Positions 1-9,699 of a stretch of 64,000 nucleotides of DNA are shown here, piece after piece (position 1 is the first letter of the stretch; each line of letters starts with the position of its first letter). The notes beneath the pieces are model-generated. The model was not told where the DNA came from. It did no database searches and worked only from the letters and a program-made list of their open reading frames with translations. A program made the position numbers and the translations under genes. The stretch is taken from the NCBI GenBank assembly GCA_016708765.1, contig JADJFD010000005.1:1-64000 (forward strand), in the 5' to 3' direction. This stretch comes from Chitinophagaceae bacterium (GTDB taxonomy: Bacteria; Bacteroidota; Bacteroidia; Chitinophagales; Chitinophagaceae).

Positions 1-456
1 AATTAGATTTTCTTCAGAATTAGTCAAAACCATTTGTTCCGCCGCTAGTTTATGCCTACCGTATACATTAAGCGGATTAACATCATCATTTTCTGTATAG
101 GGACCTGCAAGACCATCAAAAACATAGTCAGTTGACAAGTATATAATTCTTGCACCTATTTGCTTAGCAATAGTTGCAACATTTTTGACTGAAACAACAG
201 TCTTTTCATAACTTTCTTCAGGATGTTGTTCACAATAATCGACATTGGTTAATGCTCCGCAATGAATAATTATTTCAGGATTAAGTTCTTCAATATTGAC
301 ATTTCTTTCCTCAGCCAGATTTACTGAATTGAAATACACTAATCCTTCAACAGGAAAACTCAAATAGGTGCCGGTCACTTCATAACCATTCTGCTTGAAA
401 AACTGATAGCAATTACTTCCTACCAAACCTGAAGCTCCTATAATTAAAATCTTCAT
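1..456 (-). CDS. RmlD-like NAD(P)-dependent sugar-nucleotide reductase/epimerase (3' part cut by window start)
   Basis: The visible 152 residues open with MKILIIGASGLVG, a Rossmann dinucleotide-binding loop of the short-chain dehydrogenase class. They continue through a YLSTDYVFDG stretch and a YGRHKLAAE segment containing the YxxxK catalytic pair. These features are typical of dTDP-4-dehydrorhamnose reductase (RmlD) relatives, which reduce the 4-keto group of an activated 6-deoxysugar. The ATG at 454-456 was chosen because the fold starts directly there. It is the last visible gene of the polysaccharide operon, just behind an RmlC-like epimerase and the CDP-glucose genes rfbF/rfbG. It could therefore act on a CDP-linked rather than a dTDP-linked sugar (inference). 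The C-terminus lies outside the window. Confidence 0.85.
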   Translation of the reverse strand, partial: MKILIIGASGLVGSNCYQFFKQNGYEVTGTYLSFPVEGLVYFNSVNLAEERNVNIEELNPEIIIHCGALTNVDYCEQHPEESYEKTVVSVKNVATIAKQIGARIIYLSTDYVFDGLAGPYTENDDVNPLNVYGRHKLAAEQMVLTNSEENLI

Positions 457-991
457 TATTAAAAAAATGGGTCTCTTTAAAATTTGGAAATCCCTTATCC
501 CGTTCAGATATTATGGGCGATTCAATACCCCAATTAAAACCAAAGGAATCCCAAAGAATACCTTTATCAGCGGATGGCTCATATTCAGTTGTAACATTGT
601 AAACAACAGTAGCTGTATCGCTTAATGTTAGAAAACCATGAGCACAGCCTTTAGGAATTAATACAGAACTTCCAAATGAAGAAAGGTTGAATGAAAGACA
701 TTCACCGTATGTGATTGAGCTTGTACGAATATCAAGTATAACATCAAGAATGGCTCCTTCAGTTACATATACGAGTTTATCATGTTCGAAAGGCGGAGTC
801 TGGAAATGCATTCCTCGAATAACATTTTTAAAGGATTTGGAATAATATGACTCGCTAAAGGGAGATGTAAATCCATTTTGCTGCAACTTGTCTACCGACA
901 AAGTTTTTACAAATACACCTCTCGAATCTTGTGCAGTAAAATTTTCGACAAGGAAAACACCCTGAATATTTTGTTCAACAAACCGGATCAT
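413..991 (-). CDS. rfbC: RmlC-like dTDP-4-dehydrorhamnose 3,5-epimerase family protein
   Basis: This cupin-fold sugar epimerase of 192 aa as read should epimerise C3 and/or C5 of a 4-keto-6-deoxy sugar nucleotide. Visible family motifs are VIRGMHFQ, with the active-site His region near residue 60, and the GCAHGFL metal/substrate loop. The start ATG overlaps the rfbG stop by 4 bp (ATGA), so the two are translationally coupled. The last ~16 residues look unnatural and overlap the next gene by 44 bp. One extra T in the T7 run at 461-467 (minus-strand reading) would place a TAA right after ...KETHFF, immediately before the next ATG. The present C-terminus may therefore be an indel artefact. Its place behind rfbF/rfbG suggests a CDP-sugar substrate, although rmlA/rmlB also occur in this operon. 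Confidence 0.85.
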   Translation of the reverse strand: MIRFVEQNIQGVFLVENFTAQDSRGVFVKTLSVDKLQQNGFTSPFSESYYSKSFKNVIRGMHFQTPPFEHDKLVYVTEGAILDVILDIRTSSITYGECLSFNLSSFGSSVLIPKGCAHGFLTLSDTATVVYNVTTEYEPSADKGILWDSFGFNWGIESPIISERDKGFPNFKETHFFNNEDFNYRSFRFGRK

Positions 992-2067
992 GTCAGCTTA
1001 GTATATGCATTAACTTGTTCTTGTAATAATTTTCTTGCATTTTCTCCTTTACCAAAGCCCTTGTACCAGGATATTGTCATAGCAATTGCATCGGACGCAT
1101 TATATCTGGGTTTCCATTCCAGCTCATTTTTTATCTTTGAAATATCTAGTTTTAATAATCCAGCCTCATGTACATTGGAAGACGATTCATCTTTCTTATA
1201 AGTACCATTACCCCAAATATCAATTGCTTTTTTTGTAACCTCTTCAACAGTAAAATTGTCTGATTGATCAGGACCGAAATTGTAAGCTGAAGCAAATTTT
1301 TGTGGCTCTTTTTCCTGATTGGCTGCTAATATTAAATAACCGTTTAAAGGTTCAAGTACATGCTGCCATGGCCTCACCGATAAAGGGCTTCGAACTATAA
1401 TTGGCTCTTTAGCCTGAAGTGCTCTTACAATATCGGGAATGATACGATCCTTTGCCCAATCTCCACCCCCAATAACATTTCCAGCCCTTGCTGATGATAC
1501 TGATTTGCCATGTTTTTGATAAGATACCGGATTAAAAAAAGATTTTCTGTATGAATCAATTACCAATTCAGCACATGCCTTTGATGCGCTGTATGGGTCA
1601 TAGCCCCCGAGCCTGTCAGTTTCTTTATAGTAATGCCCAGTTTCAAGATTTTCGTACACTTTGTCTGTAGTGATCATTACTGCCACACAAGGTTTTGTAA
1701 GTAAACGCAGGGCATCCAACACATGAGCTGTTCCCTGGGCATTCACTTCAAAAGTATAAGCCGGCAACTCATATGACAAACGAACCAATGGCTGAGCTGC
1801 CATATGAAAAATAAAATCAGGTTCAAAATTCAATATCTCTTCAGCCAATCTTTCTTTATCCCTGATATCTGCGATAACAGATCCGCATAATTCATCACCT
1901 TGTAAGGCATTGTACAAATCGTTCTCATTTTCCGGAGCAAGTGCATAGCCTTTTACGTTTGCTCCCAACAGGTGTAGCCATGTAATCAGCCAGGAACCTT
2001 TGAAACCTGTGTGTCCGGTTACAAATACTTTTTTTCCTTTATATACAGATGCTAAATCTATACTCAT
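988..2067 (-). CDS. rfbG: CDP-glucose 4,6-dehydratase
   Basis: This extended short-chain dehydrogenase converts CDP-D-glucose to CDP-4-dehydro-6-deoxy-D-glucose. The N-terminal GKKVFVTGHTGFKGSW is the diagnostic RfbG version of the NAD-binding loop (HTGFKGSW). A catalytic YSASKACAE motif lies near residue 155, followed by a SARAGNVIGGGDWAKDRIIPD stretch typical of the family. I chose the ATG at 2065-2067, giving 359 aa. An in-frame start 10 codons upstream exists, but the chosen ATG overlaps the restored stop of rfbF as ATGA, and family members start there. The stop overlaps the next gene's ATG. The product feeds the RmlC-like epimerase and the reductase that follow. Confidence 0.93.
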   Translation of the reverse strand: MSIDLASVYKGKKVFVTGHTGFKGSWLITWLHLLGANVKGYALAPENENDLYNALQGDELCGSVIADIRDKERLAEEILNFEPDFIFHMAAQPLVRLSYELPAYTFEVNAQGTAHVLDALRLLTKPCVAVMITTDKVYENLETGHYYKETDRLGGYDPYSASKACAELVIDSYRKSFFNPVSYQKHGKSVSSARAGNVIGGGDWAKDRIIPDIVRALQAKEPIIVRSPLSVRPWQHVLEPLNGYLILAANQEKEPQKFASAYNFGPDQSDNFTVEEVTKKAIDIWGNGTYKKDESSSNVHEAGLLKLDISKIKNELEWKPRYNASDAIAMTISWYKGFGKGENARKLLQEQVNAYTKLT

Positions 2068-2836
2068 TTTTTCCACTTTGCCTGTCCGGTATTCCATAAA
2101 TTTTCCAACTCAACTTTATCCCGTAGTATATCCATTGCTTTCCAAAACCAGTATGTTTAAATGCAACGATTTGCTTATCATCCACCATTTGTTGCATAGG
2201 CTCCTGTTCCCACATCACCTCATCCATATTCCCTTGCAAGTATTTAAATACCTCTGGTTCTAATACAAAAAACCCACCATTAATCCAGTTGCCATCACCT
2301 TTTGGTTTCTCAGCAAATGAAGAAATTAATCCATCTTCATCATATTTTAATATCCCAAACTTTCCGGCTGGTTGAATTGCTGTTAAGGTTGCTATTTTAC
2401 CATGGTTTTGATGGAATTGCAACAGACTCTTAAGACCCACATCGCTAAGTCCATCTCCGTAAGTCAGCATAAAAGTTTCATTTCCTACATATTCCTTCAC
2501 TCTTTTTAAACGACCCGCAGTCATAGTTTCTGAACCTGTATCTACTAATGTTACTTTAAGGCTCTCATCTGTAGTTTTATGTATTTCAATCTGATTATTG
2601 GATAGATCGATTGTCACATCTGAATTATGTAAAAAATAATTAGCAAAATATTCCTTGATAATATATCCTTTATATCCCAAACAAACTATAAACTCATTAA
2701 ATCCTTGCGCCTGATAAAGTTTCATGATATGCCATAAAATTGGCTTGCCGCCTATTTCTATCATTGGTTTGGGACGAAGATGAGATTCTTCTGAAATACG
2801 GGAACCGAGGCCGCCAGCAAAAATGACTACTTTCAT
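2064..2836 (-). CDS. rfbF: Glucose-1-phosphate cytidylyltransferase (C-terminus frameshifted)
   Basis: This nucleotidyltransferase makes CDP-glucose from CTP and glucose-1-phosphate, the substrate of RfbG. The N-terminus has the signature FAGGLGSRISEES and the RPKPMIEIGGKPILWH block. The LTYGDGLSDV metal-binding segment and the NGGFFVLEP block follow. As read, the frame breaks after ...HTGF: the A4 run at 2144-2147 appears one base short. Adding one base restores a canonical tail (WKAMDILRDK...AKWKK) ending at a TGA at 2064-2066, which overlaps the rfbG ATG. The restored protein is 257 aa, the usual family length. Without the correction the reading frame runs on to 2039 with a non-homologous tail. 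This is probably a sequencing indel, but a real frameshift cannot be excluded. Confidence 0.9.
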
Positions 2837-2837
2837 T

Positions 2838-4264
2838 TTATAGTTTCCTTTTTACAATTATTGAAATACAATCTGACATTATTGACTTTATTGCCACATA
2901 GGAAAAAACTAAGTATAAACATAAAAACAATATCCCAGATATGCCTAACAACAAAATCAAATTAAAATTCAACAAGTATATTTTAGTTAGATAAATTAAA
3001 CCAGCGCTAAGCAGCGTTACCGAAAAAACTTTTTAGAAGCGGTGCAGCCAAATAAATGAATGATTTTCCAATTTCCTTGGCGGCATAAAATATTGCGTAT
3101 GGTGTTATTATTATTGTCGCAATCATATAGCAAATTGCAATAGCTTTTACACTAAAATAAGACCCAAAAACAATCATCGCAATAATTAATACACGGAGTG
3201 CAGTACTAAACTTAAAAAGTTGTATCGTTTTTCCGAAAGAAAGAAGCAATGTTCCTACCGGAGTTATTATAGTTTCAAGCATTCCAACTATACAAAAAAT
3301 CTTTAGAAGCCTCGAAATCTCTATCCATTTATTTCCAAACAAGAAGATAATTATTTCGCTAGAATAAACAAATGTATAAGCCATTATGGGAAAAGAAATA
3401 TATGCAATTCCTAAAATGGCTTTCCTGTAAATTACTGATGTCCTTTCTAAGTCATCGGCAGATTTTGACAAAGAGGAAAAGTACCCCAGTTACTGCAGTA
3501 GATATGTTTTGAAGCGGCATCTGCATAATTGTATACGCCCTGTTATAAAATCCTAAAGAACTTGCCCCAAATACTCTTCCAATAATCACTTTATCAATAT
3601 TTCTACTAAAGTATTGGACAAATTGACTTAAAAAAAGTGGTAAACTAAATTTTACAACCTCTCTCAATTTATTCCATTGAATTGATTTGCCAGGTTTATA
3701 AGGTCGAAAAGCAAAGAGGATCAAACAAGTACATAAAGAAAATAAAACTGCCTGATAAATAAGGCTGTAAATACCCCAACCGTAAAATGCTAATAGAATA
3801 GCAACTATTCCAGCAATAGCTGCCGCACTAATTTTAACAATAAACAGGCGGTAAAAATCCATTTCCCTAACCAACATTGTATTTGGAATAATGCAAATAG
3901 CATCAATAAGAAATGCCAGCGCATTGATGCGTATTAATATTGTTAATCGACTATCGTTATAAAAATTTGCAATTGCCGGTGAAATCAGAAATATTAAAAC
4001 AAACAGGAACAGACTAAATATCAGATTGAAATAAAATATGAGGTCGCATAATTCTTTAGTTACTTCTTTTCTGGTTATCAAATAACTGCCTAATCCAAAA
4101 TCCTTTATTAAGCTAAAGAAAATAATAAATGTTGCTATAATTGCGAATAACCCAAAATCTGCAGGTAAAAGAATTCTGGAAAGAATAATATTAAAAATGA
4201 AATAGATAAAAAAGTATGAAATCTGACCTACAAAACTCCATTTAAGTGCCTTTGCGTTACTCAT
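2838..4264 (-). pseudogene. Wzx-type polysaccharide flippase (MOP family), broken by two frameshifts
   Basis: This multi-pass membrane protein of the oligosaccharide flippase/WzxC type should move lipid-linked repeat units across the inner membrane. The first part (3452-4264, 270 aa) has the start SNAKALKWSFVGQ and several hydrophobic helices. It loses frame near 3473-3480, where one extra base sits in GG/AAAA. The second part (3007-3471) then loses frame again in the A6 run at 3023-3028. Removing one base at each point gives one continuous 474-residue protein, a normal length for the family. Its last helices read from a frame reaching TAA at 2838-2840, two bases before the rfbF ATG. Such exact restoration suggests indel errors rather than true decay. 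It is preceded by the WlbA-like gene. Confidence 0.85.
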
Positions 4265-4343
4265 TAATAATTATTTCATAACTATTTTATTCAATCTAAA
4301 AACAATTTTCAAATTATAACGACTCAAATAACTTATTGGGCTC

Positions 4344-5246
4344 TCATTTTATACCTGCATTTCTTATGTCATGCACCAACTGAATAGCTTTGCGGGTTTC
4401 AGATAAAGAAAAACCTTTACCGTTTAAAATTTGCTCATAAGAAATATTATGCAACTCCGTAAAGCCTTCACTGAATTCAAATGATTCGCCATCAATCATC
4501 AACGAACGATAAGTTCGTTTGCCTGATTGTTTTGCTTCTTCCGGCAAATTATCAGCATCAATACTAAGCAGCCAATCTACTTCTGCATTTTCCAATACCA
4601 GTTTTCCGGATGCAGTTTCATCAGTATGATTATGCACAATATTCTCTTTTACATCACCAAATATCCACATCAGCATATCAAAAAAATGAACGCCGATATT
4701 GGTGGCGATGCCGCCGCTCTTACTTACATCACCTTTCCAGCTTATATGATACCAGTTTCCCCTTGATGTGATATAGTGCAGTTTTATTTTGTGCTTTTCT
4801 CCGGTGGAGTTCTTTTGAATTTTTTCTTTTAAAGCAACAATAGCTGGATGTAATCTTAATTGTAAAATGGTATACACATTTTTGCCCGTTTCCTTTTCTA
4901 TCTCCATCAATGCATCAATATTCCAAGGATTAAGCACCACCGGTTTTTCGCAAATAACATCTGCACCAATTCGTAAACCAAAACGGATGTGTGAATCATG
5001 TAAATAGTTAGGTGAACACACAGAAACATAATCAATTTGCTTTCCGCTTCTCTTTAATTTTTCAAGGTGCCTGTCAAAACGTTCAAACTCCACAAAAAAA
5101 TCAGCTCCCGGAAAATAACTATCGAGTATGCCTACAGAATCATGCTTATCCAGAGCAGCGATAAGTATGTTCCCTGTTTCTTTTATGGCCTTCATATGCC
5201 GTGGTGCTATATAACCTCCGGCACCAATAATGGCAAAATTTTTCAT
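4344..5246 (-). CDS. Gfo/Idh/MocA oxidoreductase, WlbA/WbpB-like (UDP-GlcNAcA 3-dehydrogenase type)
   Basis: This 300-aa NAD-dependent oxidoreductase has an N-terminal Rossmann loop (FAIIGAGGYIAPRH), the VSVCSPNYLH segment and the family signature CEKPV near residue 100. A C-terminal substrate domain holds GGIATNIGVHFFDML. The IAPRH variant and the LHPAI segment match WlbA/WbpB enzymes, which oxidise C3 of UDP-N-acetylglucosaminuronic acid on the way to 2,3-diacetamido-uronic acids (family knowledge). The operon also holds a WlbB/WbpD-type N-acetyltransferase. The aminotransferase (WbpE type) expected between them is not in the window. The exact substrate is inference. Confidence 0.82.
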   Translation of the reverse strand: MKNFAIIGAGGYIAPRHMKAIKETGNILIAALDKHDSVGILDSYFPGADFFVEFERFDRHLEKLKRSGKQIDYVSVCSPNYLHDSHIRFGLRIGADVICEKPVVLNPWNIDALMEIEKETGKNVYTILQLRLHPAIVALKEKIQKNSTGEKHKIKLHYITSRGNWYHISWKGDVSKSGGIATNIGVHFFDMLMWIFGDVKENIVHNHTDETASGKLVLENAEVDWLLSIDADNLPEEAKQSGKRTYRSLMIDGESFEFSEGFTELHNISYEQILNGKGFSLSETRKAIQLVHDIRNAGIK

Positions 5247-5296
5247 TCCTGATTTTATTAATTACTTAGTTAATAAATTATGATATCTCTATTTTC

Positions 5297-5938
5297 TTAC
5301 AACACAATTCGAATCACTTCAAATGCTTCTGCATACACGGAAGCCAGTTGACCACCCCTTACTCTTGCTTGCGAAAAAATAAAATCTTTATCAAGGTAAG
5401 GCCTGTGCAATTGTGACTGATACTCCAATAAAGCCGCTGCCTTTTTATTAATTTCTTCTTTGCTTAATTTAATAAAAAATCTGGGATTAAACATGAGGTT
5501 GTTCCAGGGTAACTCATACCCAAAAACTGAAATAAATTTAAAGGCTCTTAAACCCTCTTCATATATTACTTGGTGATCCTGATGAATATCATACGACGAA
5601 GGAAGAAAAACAATATCAGGATTATAAGATTCTCTTAAACCAATCATTGCATCCAATATCGATTGCCGGTTATCTTTAAATTCTCTTACTGAATAGTCTA
5701 AGAGAATAAGATTGTCAGCAGCAATTCCTAATACTGCGACAGCCTTTTTTACTTCTGCTTTTAATGTATCCTGCGGAAACTGTTCTGGCAATGAATTGTT
5801 GCAACTGGAGAAAGCAATATAAAACACCCGGTTACCTTGTGCACAAAGTTTAGCAATGGTGCCACCGCAACCTAATTCGCCATCGTCTGTGTGCGGCGCT
5901 AAGACTAAAATAGTTTTATCTGTAATTTGTTCTATCAT
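5297..5938 (-). CDS. PIG-L family deacetylase (LmbE-like)
   Basis: This 213-aa protein carries the PIG-L/LmbE zinc motif APHTDDGELGCGG at residues ~15-27, a variant of (A/H)PDDE, and a downstream HQDH near residue 120 that completes the metal site. Family members remove N-acetyl groups from sugars such as GlcNAc derivatives. It lies between the N-acetyltransferase and the WlbA-like dehydrogenase in the polysaccharide operon. A role in trimming an acetamido sugar precursor or repeat unit is therefore likely, but the substrate cannot be read from sequence. The start ATG at 5936-5938 follows the restored stop of the upstream acetyltransferase by only a few bases. Confidence 0.87.
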   Translation of the reverse strand: MIEQITDKTILVLAPHTDDGELGCGGTIAKLCAQGNRVFYIAFSSCNNSLPEQFPQDTLKAEVKKAVAVLGIAADNLILLDYSVREFKDNRQSILDAMIGLRESYNPDIVFLPSSYDIHQDHQVIYEEGLRAFKFISVFGYELPWNNLMFNPRFFIKLSKEEINKKAAALLEYQSQLHRPYLDKDFIFSQARVRGGQLASVYAEAFEVIRIVL

Positions 5939-5943
5939 TATTA

Positions 5944-6517
5944 CTAACTACTCTTTTTTACTTTACCGTCTTTCAACACATATTGCTGACCGCTTTCACT
6001 ACAAATTGCATTTCCCTTTTCATCAAAAATTAATTTTTGCCCATATTCACTCATCCATCCAGTTTGCCTTCCCGGATTTCCAATTATTAATGCATAAGCT
6101 GCTACCGGTTTTGTTACCACCGTACCAGCACCTATAAAAGCAAATTCACCAATTTCATTTCCACAAACAATAGTTGCATTAGCACCAATAGAAGCTCCCT
6201 TTCCTTACCAGTGTTTGCATAAACTCATTCTTCCGGCTAACGGCACTGCGTGGATTGATAACATTGGTAAATACCATTGACGGGCCCAGAAAAACATCAT
6301 CCTCACAAATCACTCCTTCATAAATTGAAACATTATTCTGTACTCTTACATTATTACCGAGTGTTACTTTAGGTGATACAACCACATTCTGACCGATGTT
6401 GCAGTTTTGACCTATACTACAGCCGGGCATGATATGACTGAAATGCCAGATTTTTGTTCCTTCACCAATTGTACAGCCTTCGTCTATTACTGCTGTGGTA
6501 TGTGCAAAATATTTCAA
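5944..6517 (-). pseudogene. WlbB/WbpD-like sugar N-acetyltransferase (left-handed beta-helix), frameshifted
   Basis: A hexapeptide-repeat acyltransferase that starts MKYFAHTTAVIDEGC and shows IGEGTKIWHF, VVVSPKVTLGNNV, QNNVSIYEG and FTNVINPRS. This combination is typical of WlbB/WbpD-type enzymes that N-acetylate an amino sugar nucleotide with acetyl-CoA. The frame stops early (6179) after ...LVRKG. One extra base in the GGG run (plus-strand CCC at 6197-6199) causes this. Removing it continues as ASIGANATIVCGNEIGEFAF... to a TAG at 5944-5946, giving a 190-aa protein of usual length. It is probably intact in the organism. It pairs functionally with the WlbA-like dehydrogenase downstream. Confidence 0.85.
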
Positions 6518-6539
6518 TCTTGTTTATTAAACGTTTTGT

Positions 6540-7412
6540 TTACTTTTTATTATTCTCAACAATCTGTTTCAGGTACTCGCCATATCCACTTTTTGCAAGT
6601 TCATTCCCTATTTTCAGCAATTGATCACTATTGATAAAGCCGTTGCGAAAAGCTACTTCTTCAATACAACCAATTTTTGTTCCTTGTCTTTTTTCAATTA
6701 CCCTTACAAATTCGCTGGCATCACTGAGTGAATCAAATGTACCAGTATCTAGCCAAGCTGTCCCTTTATCCAATAACGCTACTTTTAAATTGCCATTTTC
6801 AAGGTACTTTCTGTTTACATCGGTGATCTCATATTCTCCCCGCTTTGAAGGCTTTAGTTCCCGGGCAATTTTTACTATATCATTATCATAAAAATATAAT
6901 CCCGGTACAGCATAATTAGATTTTGGCTGCAGCGGTTTTTCTTCAATACTCAACGCATTCATATCCTTATCAAATTCTACCACTCCATACCGTTCCGGAT
7001 CGCTTACATGATAAGCAAATACATAACCGCCATTTACTTCGGATAATGTCTGCAGTTTTTTATCTAACCCAGTACCATAAAAAATATTATCGCCCAACAC
7101 CAATGCTACCTTATCGCTTCCGATAAAATCAGCACCGATAACAAATGCCTGCGCCAATCCATTTGGGATTTCCTGTACTGCAAATTCAAAACGGCAGCCG
7201 AGTTGGCTTCCATCACCTAATAATCTTTTGAATTGAGGATTGTCTTCTATCGTTGTGATGATCAGTATCTCTCTAATTCCAGCCATCATTAACGTAGTAA
7301 GCGGATAATAAATCATCGGCTTATCGTATATGGGCATCAGTTGCTTGGAAATCGCTTTTGTTATTGGATATAATCTTGTGCCACTACCACCTGCTAATAT
7401 TATGCCTTTCAT
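6540..7412 (-). CDS. rmlA: Glucose-1-phosphate thymidylyltransferase
   Basis: A 290-aa nucleotidyltransferase making dTDP-glucose from dTTP and glucose-1-phosphate. The signature MKGIILAGGSGTRLYPIT at the N-terminus, the SKQLMPIYDKPMIYYP block, the LVLGDNIFYG metal-binding segment and the VEEKP-like IEEKPLQPKSNYAVPGLYFYD block are all present. Length and motifs match RmlA fully. Together with RmlB in the same operon it provides dTDP-4-keto-6-deoxyglucose, the entry point to rhamnose or other deoxysugars. Confidence 0.96.
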   Translation of the reverse strand: MKGIILAGGSGTRLYPITKAISKQLMPIYDKPMIYYPLTTLMMAGIREILIITTIEDNPQFKRLLGDGSQLGCRFEFAVQEIPNGLAQAFVIGADFIGSDKVALVLGDNIFYGTGLDKKLQTLSEVNGGYVFAYHVSDPERYGVVEFDKDMNALSIEEKPLQPKSNYAVPGLYFYDNDIVKIARELKPSKRGEYEITDVNRKYLENGNLKVALLDKGTAWLDTGTFDSLSDASEFVRVIEKRQGTKIGCIEEVAFRNGFINSDQLLKIGNELAKSGYGEYLKQIVENNKK

Positions 7413-7452
7413 TTTTTATTAATTATCTATTCTTAAAAAAGAAATTAAGTAT

Positions 7453-8610
7453 TTACTCTTTTACAATAAAAGCAAACCGATCCTTCAGTTTCAAAAATCT
7501 TTTTTCGAAATAATGATAACTGATATAACTTAAAAATATGCTTAAAGCTAAAGCAACCGGCAATTCAATCAACCATAGCTGCCAGGAATGTTTGTTAATG
7601 CCCAATTTGGCCAAGCCTGTTGCCACCACAAGTAAGGCAAGTGTGTGTAAGCAATATAAACCATAAGTGTATTTGCCAAGTTTGCTGATTGTTTTCAGGT
7701 TGGATATCTTAAAAAGAGACCGCTTCGAAAAATTCTGTTCCAATATAATCCAGATAAAGAAAAAGGAAACGATTAACCGCTGGAAAACTGTCATTATCAT
7801 ATTCCCATTATGGAAAAGATCCTTCCGATAATAGATAAGAAAGCCGGTAACGATATACGGAATAAGATGCACCCAGCCCGGAATCTTCTCCATCTTTAGT
7901 AAAAAGGAGATACTGGCAATACTCAGGTAAGCTCCTAATCCGCCGATAGCCATATCCGATATTACCCCCAGGGTTAGCAAGTCAAGAGCCTGATTAATAT
8001 AAACGGTTCTGTAAATAATGGAAATGATAATCACCCCAAGAAAAATAAACTTGTACTGCTTAGGAGATGCTAAATAAAATAGAATTGGCCATAGGAGATA
8101 AAACTGCTCTTCAATGGCTACACTCCACAGCACAGATAATATAGATGAGTCGGGTGGTCCATTATAAATAGCGTTGAAATTATTTAGAAATATGGAACAA
8201 AGAAAAGGGTCTGCCGTCTCATTCGGCACTTGCCCAAATGCAGATTTGAGCACCGGAAAAGCAATAAAGCCGAACAGAACACAAAAATAATATAAAGGCC
8301 AAATGCGTAAAGTTCTGCGGATGTAAAAAGAAGAGATGTGCACTTTACCCGTTAGTTGTTTCTCTTTAATAAGTAAGTAGGTAATTAAAAAACCGCTTAA
8401 TACAAAAAAGAAACTCACTCCCATATCTCCATCTCCGAAAAGTCTGCCTTTAAACACCTGATACCAACCTTCCTCTTTTATATAATCATACTGGGTGGCA
8501 AAAATATGAGAGAAGAAAACAATGATAAACGAGAAAAAACGTAGCCCGTCAAGATTAGGAAAGAATATTTTTTCTTTTTTAGCAGAAACAACTTCTGTCG
8601 ATTGACTCAT
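7453..8610 (-). CDS. Acyltransferase family 3 membrane protein (O-acetyltransferase)
   Basis: A 385-aa integral membrane protein with about ten hydrophobic helices. The N-terminal NLDGLRFFSFIIVFFSHI carries the conserved Arg and His of acyltransferase-3 proteins, followed by MGVSFFFVLSGFLITYLL and the WSVAIEEQFYLLWP motif near residue 160. Such proteins O-acetylate (or otherwise acylate) surface polysaccharides from acyl-CoA at the cytoplasmic membrane. Its place between rmlA and rmlB in the capsule operon fits decoration of the repeat unit. The acyl group and position are unknown. Confidence 0.9.
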   Translation of the reverse strand: MSQSTEVVSAKKEKIFFPNLDGLRFFSFIIVFFSHIFATQYDYIKEEGWYQVFKGRLFGDGDMGVSFFFVLSGFLITYLLIKEKQLTGKVHISSFYIRRTLRIWPLYYFCVLFGFIAFPVLKSAFGQVPNETADPFLCSIFLNNFNAIYNGPPDSSILSVLWSVAIEEQFYLLWPILFYLASPKQYKFIFLGVIIISIIYRTVYINQALDLLTLGVISDMAIGGLGAYLSIASISFLLKMEKIPGWVHLIPYIVTGFLIYYRKDLFHNGNMIMTVFQRLIVSFFFIWIILEQNFSKRSLFKISNLKTISKLGKYTYGLYCLHTLALLVVATGLAKLGINKHSWQLWLIELPVALALSIFLSYISYHYFEKRFLKLKDRFAFIVKE

Positions 8611-8631
8611 CCTTAAAATTTAACTCCTTGC

Positions 8632-9693
8632 TTAGTGACTTTTTTCATACTGCTTTTCATAATACTGCTGATAGTCTCCGCTGGTTACATTTTCTAACCA
8701 TTCCTTATTTTCCAAATACCATTCAGTTGTTTTTGCCAATCCTTCTTCGAAAGTAACAGTAGGTTTCCAACCCAGTTCTTTATTAATTTTTGATGCATCT
8801 ATCGCATACCGTCGGTCATGTCCCGGTCTGTCTTTTACATATGTAATCAACGATTCGCTGGTTCCTTCAGCATTCCCCAGTTTTTTATCCATCAGTTTGC
8901 ATAATAGCTTAACGAGATCAATATTTCGCCATTCATTAAATCCTCCAACAGCATAAGTATCTCCGGCTTTTCCTTTATGATAAACCAGGTCAATCGCACT
9001 TGCATGATCTTTTACATACAGCCAGTCCCTTGTATAAAATCCATCGCCATACACAGGCAGTGGTTTTTTGTTGATGATATTATTAATAAAAAGAGGGATT
9101 AATTTCTCCGGAAAATGATTCGGTCCATAATTATTAGAACAGTTTGTAATAACAACTGGCAAGCCATATGTATCATGATAAGCTCTTACAAAATGATCGC
9201 TGGCTGCTTTGGATGCACTGTATGGTGAATGAGGGTCATAATTAGTTACTTCTGTAAAAAATCCCGTTTCACCTAATGCACCGAACACTTCATCGGTAGA
9301 AACATGGTGAAATTTCTTTCCATTATAATCACCATTCCAGCATTTTTTTGCCGCATTCAAAAGATTAACTGTTCCAACTACATTGGTATAAACAAAATCA
9401 AGAGGAGATAATATGGAACGATCTACATGACTTTCGGCCGCCAGGTGAATTACTCCATCAGGATTATAGATCGAAAAGATTTTTTCGAGTGCTGAAGTAT
9501 CTAATATATCTGCTTTTTCAAAAATATAATTTGGTGTCTTTTCAATATCCTTGAGATTCTCTAGGTTACCTGCATAGGTCAATGCATCAAGATTAATAAT
9601 CCTTGTATCCGGATATTTGTTTACAAATAACCGCACTAGATGAGAACCGATGAATCCGGCGCCACCTGTAATAATAATGGACTTGGAGCTCAT
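8632..9693 (-). CDS. rmlB: dTDP-glucose 4,6-dehydratase
   Basis: An extended short-chain dehydrogenase of 353 aa that converts dTDP-glucose to dTDP-4-dehydro-6-deoxyglucose. It shows the NAD loop TGGAGFIGSHLVR, the HLAAESHVDRS motif, the catalytic HVSTDEVFG and YSASKAASDHF motifs and the NCSNNYGP(N)HFPEKLIP block, all characteristic of RmlB. The gene lies 6 bp downstream of the UDP-glucuronate decarboxylase gene and 21 bp upstream of the acyltransferase gene, in the same direction, so it is part of the polysaccharide operon. Confidence 0.96.
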   Translation of the reverse strand: MSSKSIIITGGAGFIGSHLVRLFVNKYPDTRIINLDALTYAGNLENLKDIEKTPNYIFEKADILDTSALEKIFSIYNPDGVIHLAAESHVDRSILSPLDFVYTNVVGTVNLLNAAKKCWNGDYNGKKFHHVSTDEVFGALGETGFFTEVTNYDPHSPYSASKAASDHFVRAYHDTYGLPVVITNCSNNYGPNHFPEKLIPLFINNIINKKPLPVYGDGFYTRDWLYVKDHASAIDLVYHKGKAGDTYAVGGFNEWRNIDLVKLLCKLMDKKLGNAEGTSESLITYVKDRPGHDRRYAIDASKINKELGWKPTVTFEEGLAKTTEWYLENKEWLENVTSGDYQQYYEKQYEKSH

Positions 9694-9699
9694 TAAAAC

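Noticed and set aside
2039..2063. Tail of rfbF as read beyond the rfbG start
   Set aside because: It is not family-like and disappears when one base is added at 2144-2147.
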